Below are positions 9,493 through 19,492 of a stretch of DNA of 64,000 nt, one piece after another (position 1 is the stretch's first letter; each line of letters begins with the position of its first letter). Location of the stretch: the NCBI RefSeq assembly GCF_014205795.1, contig NZ_JACHCN010000017.1:1-64000 (forward strand), read 5' to 3'. Source of the stretch: Rhodanobacter sp. MP7CTX1 (GTDB taxonomy: Bacteria; Pseudomonadota; Gammaproteobacteria; Xanthomonadales; Rhodanobacteraceae). The notes beneath the pieces are model-generated. The model made no database searches. It saw only the letters and a program-made list of their open reading frames with translations, and was not told the DNA's origin. The position numbers and the translations under genes were made by a program.

Positions 9493-10884
9493 TCAGTCGC
9501 TCACAAACAGCTTGCCTGGATTGAGAATGCCGTTCGGGTCGAACACTTTTCGCACACCATGCATCAATGCAATTTCCGCCGCGCTGCGAGTGCTTTCCAG
9601 ATACGCCCGCTTGACCAGACCAATGCCGTGTTCAGCCGAGATGCTGCCGCCATGACGCTGCAAGGTCGCTGCCAGCAGCTTGGTGACATGTTCGCATTGG
9701 GTAATGAAATCCTCTTCGGCCAGCCCATCGGGGCGCAGCACATTGATGTGCAGATTGCCGTCGCCGATATGGCCAAACCAGACCACTTCGATATGCGGAT
9801 ATTCGCGCATAAGCAAGGCGCGCATCTCGTGCAGGAAGGACGGCACGGCGCTGATGCGCACCGACACATCATTCTTGTAGGGCCGCCGCGGTGCAAGGCT
9901 TTCGGTAATGCCGTCGCGCAGGCGCCATAGCGCCGTCGCCTGTGCTTCGCTTTGCGCAATGACGCCGTCACTTACCCAGCCTTGCTCCAATGCATGCTCG
10001 AACGCCGCCAGGGCGACTTCCTGCACCCGCTCGTCGGTCGCATCGAACTCGGTCACCACGTAGTACGGATAGTCCCCGTCGATAGCCCGCTGCGCGCCAT
10101 GCGCGAGAACGTGCTTGAGCGCATGATCGGTGAAGAACTCGAACGCCTGCAAAGCCAGCCGCGCGCGGAACAGTGCAAACACGTGCATCAGCGCGTCCAT
10201 GTCCGGCAACGCCAGCAGCATCACCTGCGACGGCGGCGGCGGATCGGTGAGTTTCAGCGTCGCCTCCACCACGATGCCCAGTGTCCCTTCCGAACCAATC
10301 ATCAGCTGACGGAAATCGTAGCCGCTGGAGTTCTTGATCAGCGCGCGATTGAGCTCAAGCAGTTCGCCGTTGCCAGCCACTACCTTCAAGCCGGCGATCC
10401 ACTCGCGCGTATTGCCGTAGCGAATCACCCGGATGCCGCCTGCATTCGTCGCGATATTGCCGCCGATCGAACACGAACCGCGCGCGGCGAAATCGACGGG
10501 ATAGAGCAACCCGTGCCCGCGTGCAGCGTCATGGACTGCTTGCAGGCTGATGCCTGCCTGCACGCTGAGTGTGCGGTCTATCGCGTTGAAATCCAGCACG
10601 CGGTTCATCCGTTCCAGGCTCAACACCAGCTCGCCGTTGGCAGCTACGGCGCCGCCGGACAACCCGGTACGACCGCCCGACGGCACGATCGCCACACGGT
10701 GTTCGTTGGCCCAGCGAACGATCGCCTGCGCTTCTGCGATGCTGGCCGGCAGGGCGATCGCCAAGGGTGCCGGTGTCCAGCGGCGGGTCCAGTCGCGGCC
10801 GTAGTGCTCCAGATCGCCAGGCGCGGTGAGCAGCCGCAGGTCGGGCAGGCATCGGGTCAGTTCGGCAAGACGCGCGTCGAGCAT
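9493..10884 (-). CDS. FAD-linked oxidase, probable D-2-hydroxyglutarate dehydrogenase
   Basis: The protein has FAD_binding_4 (VPSGGRTGLSGGAV, about 70-85) and FAD-oxidase_C domains with the metal-ligand motif GHIGDGNLHINV and SAEHGIGLVKR near the C-terminus. The open frame extends to 10989, but the ATG at 10884 (463 aa) has a CTGGAG site and matches family N-termini. D-lactate, glycolate and D-2-hydroxyglutarate dehydrogenases share this fold. Divergence from serA favours the last: in Pseudomonas this enzyme re-oxidises the D-2-hydroxyglutarate that SerA makes, pulling serine synthesis forward. Family is certain; substrate is inferred from context. Confidence 0.85.
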   Translation of the reverse strand: MLDARLAELTRCLPDLRLLTAPGDLEHYGRDWTRRWTPAPLAIALPASIAEAQAIVRWANEHRVAIVPSGGRTGLSGGAVAANGELVLSLERMNRVLDFNAIDRTLSVQAGISLQAVHDAARGHGLLYPVDFAARGSCSIGGNIATNAGGIRVIRYGNTREWIAGLKVVAGNGELLELNRALIKNSSGYDFRQLMIGSEGTLGIVVEATLKLTDPPPPSQVMLLALPDMDALMHVFALFRARLALQAFEFFTDHALKHVLAHGAQRAIDGDYPYYVVTEFDATDERVQEVALAAFEHALEQGWVSDGVIAQSEAQATALWRLRDGITESLAPRRPYKNDVSVRISAVPSFLHEMRALLMREYPHIEVVWFGHIGDGNLHINVLRPDGLAEEDFITQCEHVTKLLAATLQRHGGSISAEHGIGLVKRAYLESTRSAAEIALMHGVRKVFDPNGILNPGKLFVSD

Positions 10885-11015
10885 GATGGGCTCCAGGAGG
10901 TTCACGCAGCCTGCCAGTCGCTTGCCGCCGAGTCCAGTGCTGCAGCGCCGCAAATTGTCGCCAGCTCTGGCATAGTTAGACCACTTCAATCAGACCCCTC
11001 ATTCCAGGCCACCGC

Positions 11016-12248
11016 ATGCAGACCTCTTATCCCCGCCAAGACATCAAGGTATTGCTGCTGGAAGGCGTCAGTGCCAGCGCGGTCGAGAGTTTTCAGCGTG
11101 CCGGCTACAGCCATGTCGAGCTGCATGCGACGGCATTGCCGCAGGACGAGCTCAAGGCCCGCATTGCCGACGCACACATCGTCGGCATCCGCTCCCGCAC
11201 GCAGCTCAGTGAGGACGTGCTGGCACAGGCCAAGCGGTTAATTGCCGTGGGCTGTTTCTGCATCGGCACCAATCAAGTGGATCTGACGGCCGCCAGGAAA
11301 CTCGGCGTACCGGTGTTCAACGCGCCCTACTCCAATACGCGCAGCGTCGCCGAGCTGGTGATTGCCGAGGCGATCATGCTGCTACGGGGCATCCCGCAGA
11401 AGAATGCGTTGTGCCATCGCGGCGGCTGGACGAAATCGGCGAGTGGCAGCTACGAGACGCGCGACAAAGTGCTTGGCATCGTCGGCTACGGCCATATCGG
11501 CACCCAGGTCGGCGTGCTGGCTGAGGGCCTCGGCATGCGGGTGATCTTCCACGATGTCGAAACCAAGCTGTCGCTGGGCAATGCGCGCGCCGTTTCCAGC
11601 CTGGATGAGCTGCTGGAACGTGCGGATGTGGTCACGCTGCATGTACCGGAAACTCCCGCCACGCAGATGATGATCAAACGCGAGCAGCTGGCGAAGATGC
11701 GCGCCGGCGCCATGCTGATCAACGCTTCGCGCGGCAGCGTGGTGGATATCGACGCGCTGGCCGCGGCACTGCGCGATGGCCATCTGGCCGGTGCCGCCGT
11801 GGATGTTTTCCCTGTGGAACCAAAGGGCAACGACGACGCGTTCGTCTCGCCACTGCTCGGCATGGACAATGTGATCCTCACGCCGCACATCGGTGGCAGC
11901 ACGCTGGAGGCGCAGGACAACATCGGCATCGAGGTCGCCAGCAAGCTGATCCGTTATAGCGACAACGGCTCAACCCTGTCAGCGGTGAACTTCCCCGAAG
12001 CCACCCTGCCCGAACACCCGCACAGTCGTCGCCTGCTGCACATCCATCGCAACGTGCCTGGCATGCTGTCACGCATCAACGAATTGTTCTCGGCCGGCAA
12101 CATCAATATCGACGCGCAGTTTCTGCAAACCGATACAGAAGTGGGCTACGTCGTGATCGACGTTACCGCCGACGCGACACAGGCAACGGCGCTGAAGGAA
12201 AAGCTCGCCGCGATTCCGGGCACTTTGCGCACTCGCGTACTTTATTGA
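11016..12248 (+). CDS. serA: D-3-phosphoglycerate dehydrogenase
   Basis: SerA catalyses the first step of serine synthesis, oxidising 3-phosphoglycerate with NAD+. The 410-aa length equals the E. coli type. It shows the NAD-binding motif LGIVGYGHIGTQVG, the catalytic Arg/Glu/His layout (INASRGSVVDIDAL, then LTPHIGGST), and a C-terminal ACT domain (VPGMLSRINELFSAGNINI) that gives serine feedback inhibition in this family. It is divergent from the FAD oxidase gene across a 131-bp gap that should carry both promoters. Confidence 0.97.
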   Translation: MQTSYPRQDIKVLLLEGVSASAVESFQRAGYSHVELHATALPQDELKARIADAHIVGIRSRTQLSEDVLAQAKRLIAVGCFCIGTNQVDLTAARKLGVPVFNAPYSNTRSVAELVIAEAIMLLRGIPQKNALCHRGGWTKSASGSYETRDKVLGIVGYGHIGTQVGVLAEGLGMRVIFHDVETKLSLGNARAVSSLDELLERADVVTLHVPETPATQMMIKREQLAKMRAGAMLINASRGSVVDIDALAAALRDGHLAGAAVDVFPVEPKGNDDAFVSPLLGMDNVILTPHIGGSTLEAQDNIGIEVASKLIRYSDNGSTLSAVNFPEATLPEHPHSRRLLHIHRNVPGMLSRINELFSAGNINIDAQFLQTDTEVGYVVIDVTADATQATALKEKLAAIPGTLRTRVLY

Positions 12249-12282
12249 CGACGATTTGCAACGCCGATGTTGGCGATCACGC

Positions 12283-12319
12283 ACCGTCATTGCTGTCAGA
12301 TCCTGACAGCAATGACGGT
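12283..12319. repeat. Perfect 17-bp inverted repeat after serA
   Basis: Arms at 12283-12299 and 12303-12319 are exact reverse complements around a 3-base loop. No T-run follows on either strand, so this is not a standard terminator, though it may still stabilise or end the serA transcript. Confidence 0.7.
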
Positions 12320-12396
12320 CCTGAGACGCTCTGGATAGTGGGTTTCGTCCCGGTCTGCGGGCATCATGAACAGACTGCTCTATCGCGGCTGCGCTC

Positions 12397-13281
12397 ATGT
12401 CATCACGAACCAACCTTGGTCCCATAGTGCTCGCAGTCGGCATGCTGTTGATCAGCATGGTCTCGTACCAATGCGGTGCGTCGCTGGCCAAGCACTTGTT
12501 CCCACAGGTTGGCGCACAGGGTGCTACCGCCTTTCGGCTGGGGCTCAGCGCGCTGATGCTGCTGCTGTGGCGGCGGCCGTGGCGCCGTTTGGGCAAGCAG
12601 CGCAACTGGCGCGTGCTTTGGGGCTATGGCCTTTCGATGGGTGCGATGAACATGGTGTTCTACATGTCGCTGCGCACGATCCCGCTGGGCATCGCGGTGG
12701 CATTGGAATTCACCGGGCCGCTGGCGTTGGCGCTGTTCGGCTCGCGCCGATGGCTCGACTTCGTCTGGATTGCGTTGGTGGTGGCTGGACTCGCCCTGCT
12801 GCTGCCGCTACGCGGACAGATGCAGGCGCTCGATCCGGTTGGCGTGATGTACGCCTTGGCCGCCGGCGTGGGCTGGGCGCTGTACATCGTGCTGGGTAAG
12901 AAAGCGGGCGTGGCTTACGGCGCAGACGCCGTGACGCTGGGCACCTCGATCGGCGCCCTGCTGGCGATACCTTTCGGTATTGCGCATGCCGGCAGCGCAC
13001 TGCTGTCGCCAACGCTGTTGCCGTATGCCCTGGGCGTGGCAGTGCTCAGTTCGGCCCTGCCGTATTCGCTGGAGATGGTCGCGCTGACGCGCCTGCCAGC
13101 GCGCACGTTCAGCACCTTGTTGAGCCTTGAGCCTGCCATCGCGGCCCTGGCTGGCGTGGCGTTGCTGGACGAACGACTCACCCTGCTGCAGTGGGTGGCT
13201 ATCGCGACGATCATCGTGGCCGCGGCTGGTACCGCGTTGAGCGTACAACAGCCCATGCTCGCCGAGCCGCTGGCGAACTGA
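12397..13281 (+). CDS. rhtA: EamA-family transporter, RhtA-like threonine/homoserine exporter
   Basis: The 294-aa inner-membrane protein has about ten hydrophobic helices in two EamA repeats. Segments match E. coli RhtA closely: GASLAKHLFPQVGA, IPLGIAVALEFTGPLALALF, and SSALPYSLEMVALTRLP near the C-terminus. E. coli RhtA exports threonine and homoserine; location after serA suggests an amino-acid efflux role. Orthology is inferred from these blocks; substrate is not proven. Confidence 0.85.
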   Translation: MSSRTNLGPIVLAVGMLLISMVSYQCGASLAKHLFPQVGAQGATAFRLGLSALMLLLWRRPWRRLGKQRNWRVLWGYGLSMGAMNMVFYMSLRTIPLGIAVALEFTGPLALALFGSRRWLDFVWIALVVAGLALLLPLRGQMQALDPVGVMYALAAGVGWALYIVLGKKAGVAYGADAVTLGTSIGALLAIPFGIAHAGSALLSPTLLPYALGVAVLSSALPYSLEMVALTRLPARTFSTLLSLEPAIAALAGVALLDERLTLLQWVAIATIIVAAAGTALSVQQPMLAEPLAN

Positions 13282-13516
13282 GAGCCATCAACCAACCGAC
13301 GCCGCAGTGAAGTCCTCGTGGGTACTCGGCATCTTCCAGGATGCCCCGTACTTGACGGTGACTGCGTTTGGTCCACACGCGCTGCTGTTTGCCTCGCCTT
13401 GATATCCACACGGCCCGAAAACAGTTTCCGCATGCCCTTCCACTCCGCTGCGCTCCGGATGAACGGTTTAGACGCACGCATGAAAGCGCACGTGGCCGCC
13501 GAGTCGCTCGCCCACC
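13282..13516. other. Intergenic gap, nothing recognised
   Basis: No ORF with coding character, RNA gene or strong repeat was found between the rhtA stop and the tRNA-Pro terminator. Short ORFs on both strands here lack ribosome-binding sites. Confidence 0.5.
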
Positions 13517-13543
13517 AAACAAAAACGGCGCCCAAGGGCGCCG
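13517..13543 (-). terminator. Terminator of the tRNA-Pro transcript
   Basis: On the minus strand an 8-bp perfect stem, CGGCGCCC/GGGCGCCG with a two-base loop, is followed by TTTTTGTTTG. It lies just beyond the 3' end of tRNA-Pro. Confidence 0.85.
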
Positions 13544-13565
13544 CTTCAGTCGTTACTTTACGAAT

Positions 13566-13642
13566 TGGTCGGGGCGGCGGGATTCGAACCCACGACCCTC
13601 TGCCCCCCAGGCAGATGCGCTACCAGGCTGCGCTACGCCCCG
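13566..13642 (-). tRNA. tRNA-Pro (GGG)
   Basis: A 77-base cloverleaf with genomically encoded CCA (TGG at 13566-13568 on the plus strand). The acceptor stem is CGGGGCG/CGCCCCG. The D-arm contains AGCCTGGTAGC, the anticodon loop CTGGGGG gives anticodon GGG, and the T-loop is TTCGAAT. A TAGAAT -10 candidate lies upstream at 13661-13666 on the minus strand. It reads CCC and CCU codons. It follows the merR-type gene, the usual Xanthomonadales arrangement. Confidence 0.97.
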
Positions 13643-13694
13643 ACGATTCGTGAACCCGTAATTCTAGCAGCTTCGGCACGTGTGCCGGAAGCGT

Positions 13695-14051
13695 TCAACG
13701 ACGCAGCAGCGTCAGTACTTCTTCCAGCTCCATCCGGACCTGGCGCACGATCTGGTGCGACATGCTGGCTTCCATCCTTGCCTGCGGGCCTTCCAGCCGC
13801 GCACGCGCGCCGGTGATGGTGAAACCCTCGTCGTACAGCAGCGAACGGATCTGCCGGATCATCAACACATCGTGGCGCTGGTAGTAGCGACGGTTGCCAC
13901 GGCGCTTCACTGGATTGAGCGCGGGAAACTCCTGCTCCCAGTAGCGCAGCACGTGGGGCTTTACACCGCACAACTCGCCGACTTCACCAATGGTGAAGTA
14001 GCGCTTGGCCGGAATGGCGGACAGTTCGGTGTTATTCCCTTGGTCCAGCAT
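13695..14051 (-). CDS. MerR-family transcriptional regulator
   Basis: The 118-aa protein has a winged-helix MerR HTH at about 16-85 ([21 protein letters not shown], followed by RRYYQRHD) and a short C-terminal helix for dimerisation. There are no conserved metal-binding cysteines in the effector region, so it is not a metal sensor of the MerR type. Its first 20 bases overlap the end of ihfA, so the two are probably co-translated. This ihfA-merR pair is common in gammaproteobacteria, where the gene remains uncharacterised. Confidence 0.93.
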   Translation of the reverse strand: MLDQGNNTELSAIPAKRYFTIGEVGELCGVKPHVLRYWEQEFPALNPVKRRGNRRYYQRHDVLMIRQIRSLLYDEGFTITGARARLEGPQARMEASMSHQIVRQVRMELEEVLTLLRR

Positions 14052-14331
14052 AACCCTCGACTCTTACCTTGAGTTTTTGTCCTGGTCGGAACGTCACCAC
14101 GCGCCGTGCGGAGATGGGAATCTCCTCACCGGTTTTCGGGTTACGCCCCGGTCGCTGGCTTTTCAGCCGCAGATCAAAATTTCCGAAACCGGAGAGCTTG
14201 ACCTGTTCCCCGTTTTCCAACGCCTCGCGAACCACCTCAAAATAGGCGTCCACGAATTCCTTGGCCTCACGCTTGTTGAGACCCACGTCGAGGAAAAGCC
14301 GCTCGGCCATTTCCGCCTTGGTCAGCGCCAT
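14032..14331 (-). CDS. ihfA: Integration host factor subunit alpha
   Basis: The 99-aa HU/IHF-family DNA-bending protein pairs with IhfB (not in the window) and shapes promoters, replication origins and recombination sites. It has the family motif [22 protein letters not shown], with the DNA-intercalating proline loop. It starts one base after the pheT stop, with GAGG as ribosome-binding site inside the pheT end. This continues the pheST-ihfA operon order known from E. coli. Confidence 0.97.
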   Translation of the reverse strand: MALTKAEMAERLFLDVGLNKREAKEFVDAYFEVVREALENGEQVKLSGFGNFDLRLKSQRPGRNPKTGEEIPISARRVVTFRPGQKLKVRVEGYAGPRE

Positions 14332-14332
14332 C

Positions 14333-16711
14333 TCATCCTCGCAGCTTTGCCTTGCATGTCTGCTCCAACGCAGCGATTGCTTCTCGTACGCATCTATCCG
14401 CGTCGTCGTCAGTAAGGGTGCGTGAAGCGTCCTGTAAAATCAAGCCCATAGCGAGACTTTTTCGGCCCACTTCGACCCCCTTGCCGCTATAACGGTCGAA
14501 CAGCTGCAGTTCTTTCAGTCGGTCACCAAGGCTATCGCGGACAGTTTGCTCAACCTGTGACCAGCTGACCTCTTCCGGCAGGTCCATCGCGATGTCGCGA
14601 CGCACCATGGGGAAACGCGGAACCGCCTGGGCCTGCGGCAGGCGACGCGCCAGCAGCGGCTCCAGCGCTATTTCCAGCACGTGCACATCGGCGCCCAGAT
14701 CCAGCGCCTTGGCCAGCTGCGGGTGCAGCGCGCCCAGGTAACCCACCGTTTCGCCATCGCGCGCCACTCGCGCACCGCGGCCAGGATGCAGCCACCCCGG
14801 CAAGCCATCGGAGTGCACCGACCAGCGCTGCGGCTCGCCACCCCAGGCGATCAGGGCATCGAAATCGCCCTTGATGTCGTGGAAATCCAGGGCGCGGGAC
14901 GCTTCGCCCCACTGTTCGGCATGCGCATTGCCGCAGGCGACGATCGCCAGGCTCGGCGTCTCGACCGGCGGATTGCCCTCCGCAAAGACTCTCGCCACTT
15001 CGAACAGGCGTATCCGCTCCTGCTGGCGGGCGCGATTATGGCGCAGCGCCTCGATCAGCCCCGGCAACAACGACGGTCGCATCACGGCAAGGTCAGCCGA
15101 TAGCGGATTGGCCAGCGGCACCAAACGCTCGGTGAAATTCCAGCGCGTCAGCAGTTCGGCGGCCACAAAGGACAGATTCACTGCCTCGTAGTAGCCGCGT
15201 GCGGCCAGCTGTTCGCGCAATGCCAACTCGTTGATGCGCCCCTCTGGCTCGATCGTAAGCGTGAGTGCACCGGTCGGCGTGCGGGTGGGGATGTTGTCGT
15301 AACCGAAGATGCGCGCGACTTCCTCGATCAGGTCTTCCTCACGCTCGATATCGAAACGGCTGCTCGGTGCAGTGATCTGCCAGCCGTCGGCATGGGTTTC
15401 GACCTGCATGCCCAGCGCGGTGAAGATGCGGGCCACTTCGGCGTCGGCGACATCCACGCCCAGTACGCGCTTGAGGCGTGCACGGCGCAGTTTCACAGCG
15501 GCCGGCTTCGGCAGGTCGGCGAGATTTTCCGCGACCAGTACCGGCCCCGCATGGCCGCCGGCAATCGACAGCAACAGCTCGGTGGCGCGCTCCAGTGCGC
15601 GACGCGGCAGTTCTGGGTCGACACCACGCTCGAAGCGATGCGATGCGTCGGTGTGCATGCCGAGCTTGCGCGCACGGCCCATGATCGCGGCGGGCGCGAA
15701 GTGCGCGGATTCAAGAAAGATATTCCGGGTGGCGTCGGTGACCCGCGAATCGAAGCCGCCCATCACTCCAGCCACCGCGAGTGCCTTGTGCTCGTCGGCG
15801 ATCAGCATGAAGCCTTCGTCGAGCTTGGCCTCGCTGCCGTCGAGCAACTTCAGAGTTTCACCGGCACCCGCGTGGCGCACCACGATATCGCCCTGCAGCG
15901 CATCGTTGTCGAACGCGTGCAGCGGCTGACCCAGTTCCAGCATGACGTAGTTGGTGATGTCCACGACAGCGCTGATCGGGCGCAGGCCGGCGCGACGCAG
16001 GCGCTCGGTCAGCCACAGCGGGGTGCGCGCCGCAGGATCGATACCTTCGACCATGCGGCCAAGGTAGCGTGGTGCGTCCTTGCCTGCCTGCAACCGAATG
16101 CCGCGCTTCGCCTGCACCGTTACCGGCGCGGCAGCCTGCACGGGCACTTTCACCGCGCTGCCGAACAGTGCAGCGACATCGTGTGCGAGGCCTATCAGAC
16201 CCAGGCAATCGGGACGGTTCGGCGTGAGCTTCAATTCGATGCTGGCATCTGGCAAGCCCAGGTACTCAGCCAGCGACTGGCCGACTGGCGCATCCAGTGG
16301 CAGCTCGAGCAGGCCCGAAGCATCGGCATCCACACCCAACTCCTTCGCCGAGCACAGCATGCCGAACGACTCGACACCGCGCAGCTTGGCCGCCTTGATC
16401 GCCATGCCGCCGGGCAGGCTTGCACCCACCGTCGCCAACGGCACCTTGATGCCTACGCGTGCGTTCGGCGCGCCACAGACGATCTGCAGCAGCTCGCCCT
16501 GCCCCGCGTCGACCTTGCAGACCTGCAGGCGATCGGCTTCGGGATGCTTTTCGGCGGCGACAATCTCGGCCACCACCACACCGGCCAGGCCTTCGCCCAG
16601 CACGGTCAGTTCTTCCACTTCCAGCCCCGCCATCGTCAACGCGTGGGCCAGCGCGGCGCGATCAGCCTTGATCTCGACCAGTTCACGTAGCCAGTTTTCG
16701 GAGAATTTCAT
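14333..16711 (-). CDS. pheT: Phenylalanine-tRNA ligase beta subunit
   Basis: PheT forms the alpha2-beta2 synthetase with PheS and carries editing and tRNA-binding functions. The 792-aa length matches E. coli (795). Domains in order: EMAP-type tRNA-binding (about 40-150, [19 protein letters not shown]), B3/B4 editing (about 210-380), B5 (about 400-475), the catalytic-like core, and the C-terminal FDX-ACB anticodon-binding domain ([18 protein letters not shown], about 700-790). It is separated from pheS by 111 bp filled by a palindromic repeat, unlike the tight junction in E. coli. Confidence 0.98.
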   Translation of the reverse strand: MKFSENWLRELVEIKADRAALAHALTMAGLEVEELTVLGEGLAGVVVAEIVAAEKHPEADRLQVCKVDAGQGELLQIVCGAPNARVGIKVPLATVGASLPGGMAIKAAKLRGVESFGMLCSAKELGVDADASGLLELPLDAPVGQSLAEYLGLPDASIELKLTPNRPDCLGLIGLAHDVAALFGSAVKVPVQAAAPVTVQAKRGIRLQAGKDAPRYLGRMVEGIDPAARTPLWLTERLRRAGLRPISAVVDITNYVMLELGQPLHAFDNDALQGDIVVRHAGAGETLKLLDGSEAKLDEGFMLIADEHKALAVAGVMGGFDSRVTDATRNIFLESAHFAPAAIMGRARKLGMHTDASHRFERGVDPELPRRALERATELLLSIAGGHAGPVLVAENLADLPKPAAVKLRRARLKRVLGVDVADAEVARIFTALGMQVETHADGWQITAPSSRFDIEREEDLIEEVARIFGYDNIPTRTPTGALTLTIEPEGRINELALREQLAARGYYEAVNLSFVAAELLTRWNFTERLVPLANPLSADLAVMRPSLLPGLIEALRHNRARQQERIRLFEVARVFAEGNPPVETPSLAIVACGNAHAEQWGEASRALDFHDIKGDFDALIAWGGEPQRWSVHSDGLPGWLHPGRGARVARDGETVGYLGALHPQLAKALDLGADVHVLEIALEPLLARRLPQAQAVPRFPMVRRDIAMDLPEEVSWSQVEQTVRDSLGDRLKELQLFDRYSGKGVEVGRKSLAMGLILQDASRTLTDDDADRCVREAIAALEQTCKAKLRG

Positions 16712-16729
16712 CGTGTACTCACTTTGTTC

Positions 16730-16812
16730 GAGGGGCGAGGGACGAGTAGCGAGGGCGCCAAAATCGATGTTCGCTTTAACCTGCGGGCTTGCGCCCTCGC
16801 TACTCGCCCCTC
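16730..16812. repeat. Dispersed inverted repeat, family 2, between pheS and pheT
   Basis: Left arm 16730-16758 and right arm 16791-16812 share GAGTAGCGAGGGCGC and its reverse complement. The same unit flanks a longer loop at 27962-28082 between tsf and pyrH. Inside an operon it would form a stable hairpin in the pheST message and may affect relative expression or decay. Confidence 0.8.
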
Positions 16813-16822
16813 ATCCCTGCTC

Positions 16823-18305
<1,483 letters not shown>

Positions 18306-18321
18306 GGTTTATCTCCTCGTC

Positions 18322-18519
18322 TTACAAGTACGGCAACATGCGCGCTACACCCTTGGTGTCGCACGCTTTCAGATGATTCGGTGCACGCAGACCACGCTTA
18401 CGCTTGGTCGACTTCTTGGTCAGGATGTGTGACTTGAAGGCGTGGCCGCACTTGATTTTACCCGACGCGGTCTTGCGAAAACGCTTCGCCGCCGCCCGGT
18501 TGGTCTTGATCTTGGGCAT
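18322..18519 (-). CDS. rpmI: 50S ribosomal protein L35
   Basis: The start [14 protein letters not shown] at 18519 gives the standard 65-residue L35. The open frame continues upstream for 80 codons through hairpins and repeats, but that extension is not protein-like. Very basic, no Cys pair beyond C24 and C53. It is followed after 2 bp of stop spacing and a short gap by rplT, the universal L35-L20 pairing. Confidence 0.97.
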   Translation of the reverse strand: MPKIKTNRAAAKRFRKTASGKIKCGHAFKSHILTKKSTKRKRGLRAPNHLKACDTKGVARMLPYL

Positions 18520-18668
18520 GATAATGATCCCTGCTTGGGGCTTGCCGTCATAAGGCAGCTCCGGTTTCTGACTGATCTGGCGGTGATCCTTTAGATCACG
18601 CTTTCCGTCCTGCCACGATCGGTTCACGACCCGTCCGTGTGGGTCGAACCCGTAATCATACGGGTTCA
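18520..18668 (-). promoter_or_regulatory. Structured rpmI leader, candidate L20 autoregulatory RNA
   Basis: Read on the minus strand, GAACCCGTA pairs with TACGGGTTC (18646-18667, 9 bp). The same 3' arm borders a second hairpin: GACCC/GGGTC (18628-18645) can be extended by GGTTC/GAACC (18621-18625 with 18646-18650), which would compete with the first stem. GTGATC/GATCAC (18583-18599) follows, then GCTGCC/GGCAAGC near the rpmI ribosome-binding site. Mutually exclusive stems before rpmI fit translational control by L20; this is an inference. Confidence 0.5.
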
Positions 18669-18689
18669 TGAAGCTCAATGCCAGCGCGC

Positions 18690-18911
18690 AGTGCTGACTT
18701 TCGCCTCCTTTCCCCTCGGGAGAGGATTGAGGTGAGGGTGCGGGGCTGGCACGAAACACTTGTTCTTGGGGCTCGAGGCAAGCCCCGAACCCTCACCCCA
18801 GCCCTCTCCCAAGGGGAGAGGGGGTAGAAGCGAGGCCTGTTGGGGCTTGAGGCGAGCCTCGAACCCTCACCCCACCGCTTTCCCAAAGGGAGAGGGGCAG
18901 AAGCGAGGGCA
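18690..18911. repeat. Family 3 palindromes in a 75-bp tandem duplication
   Basis: Two diverged copies (about 18764-18838 and 18839-18911) each contain a GGGGCTYGAGGC segment, GAACCCTCACCCC, an imperfect palindrome CTCTCCCAAGGGGAGAG and AGAAGCGAGG. A third partial unit in opposite orientation lies at about 18700-18745. They fill most of the 401-bp space between infC and rpmI, so the infC-rpmI message must read through several hairpins. Confidence 0.8.
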
Positions 18912-18920
18912 AAAGCAGCG

Positions 18921-19448
18921 TTACTGCTTCTTCTTCGGCCCGATCATCATGACCATCTGACGGCCTTCCAGACGCGGGAACGACTCGATCTGGCCGTTCT
19001 CGCCGACGTCTTCCTGGATCTTCTTGGCCAGATTCTGGCCCAGGTCCTGGTGCGACATTTCGCGACCACGGAAACGGATGGTGACCTTGACCTTGTCGCC
19101 CTCCTCGAGGAATCGAAGCATGTTGCGCAGCTTGATCTGGTAGTCGCCCACGTCCGTGACCGGACGGAACTTCACTTCCTTGATCTCGACCTGCTTCTGC
19201 TTCTTCTTGGCGGCCTGCGCCTTCTTCTGCGCTTCGAACTTGAACTTGCCGTAATCCATGATGCGGCAGACCGGCGGGTCGCCGTTCGGCTGGATCTCGA
19301 CCAGATCCATGCCGGCTTCCTGCGCCAGCGCCAGTGCCTCGTCACGGGTCAGGATACCGAGCTGTTCAGCTTCGGCACCAATCACACGGACCCGCGGAAC
19401 GCGGATTTCCAGGTTACGACGATTGCCCTTGTTGTCGGTGGTAGCGAT
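18921..19448 (-). CDS. infC: Translation initiation factor IF-3 (AUC start)
   Basis: IF-3 binds the 30S subunit and checks start-codon pairing. No ATG or GTG gives the full protein: the first such codon (GTG at 19385) would cut 21 residues. Reading upstream in frame gives [19 protein letters not shown], the conserved IF-3 N-terminus, beginning with ATC at 19448-19446 and preceded by GGAGG with 8-base spacing. The product is 175 aa (E. coli 180). Non-AUG starts in infC allow IF-3 to repress its own synthesis, as for the AUU start of E. coli. Confidence 0.93.
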   Translation of the reverse strand: MATTDNKGNRRNLEIRVPRVRVIGAEAEQLGILTRDEALALAQEAGMDLVEIQPNGDPPVCRIMDYGKFKFEAQKKAQAAKKKQKQVEIKEVKFRPVTDVGDYQIKLRNMLRFLEEGDKVKVTIRFRGREMSHQDLGQNLAKKIQEDVGENGQIESFPRLEGRQMVMMIGPKKKQ

Positions 19449-19492
19449 ACCACGATCCTCCAGAAGAAGTAATAAAACTGACCGTTCGGCGC

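Noticed and set aside
15392-16690. 432-aa plus-strand ORF
   Set aside because: Shadow of pheT on the opposite strand with no recognisable domain.
18520-18759. 80-codon in-frame extension upstream of rpmI
   Set aside because: It crosses hairpins and repeats, and L35 is 65 aa in nearly all bacteria.
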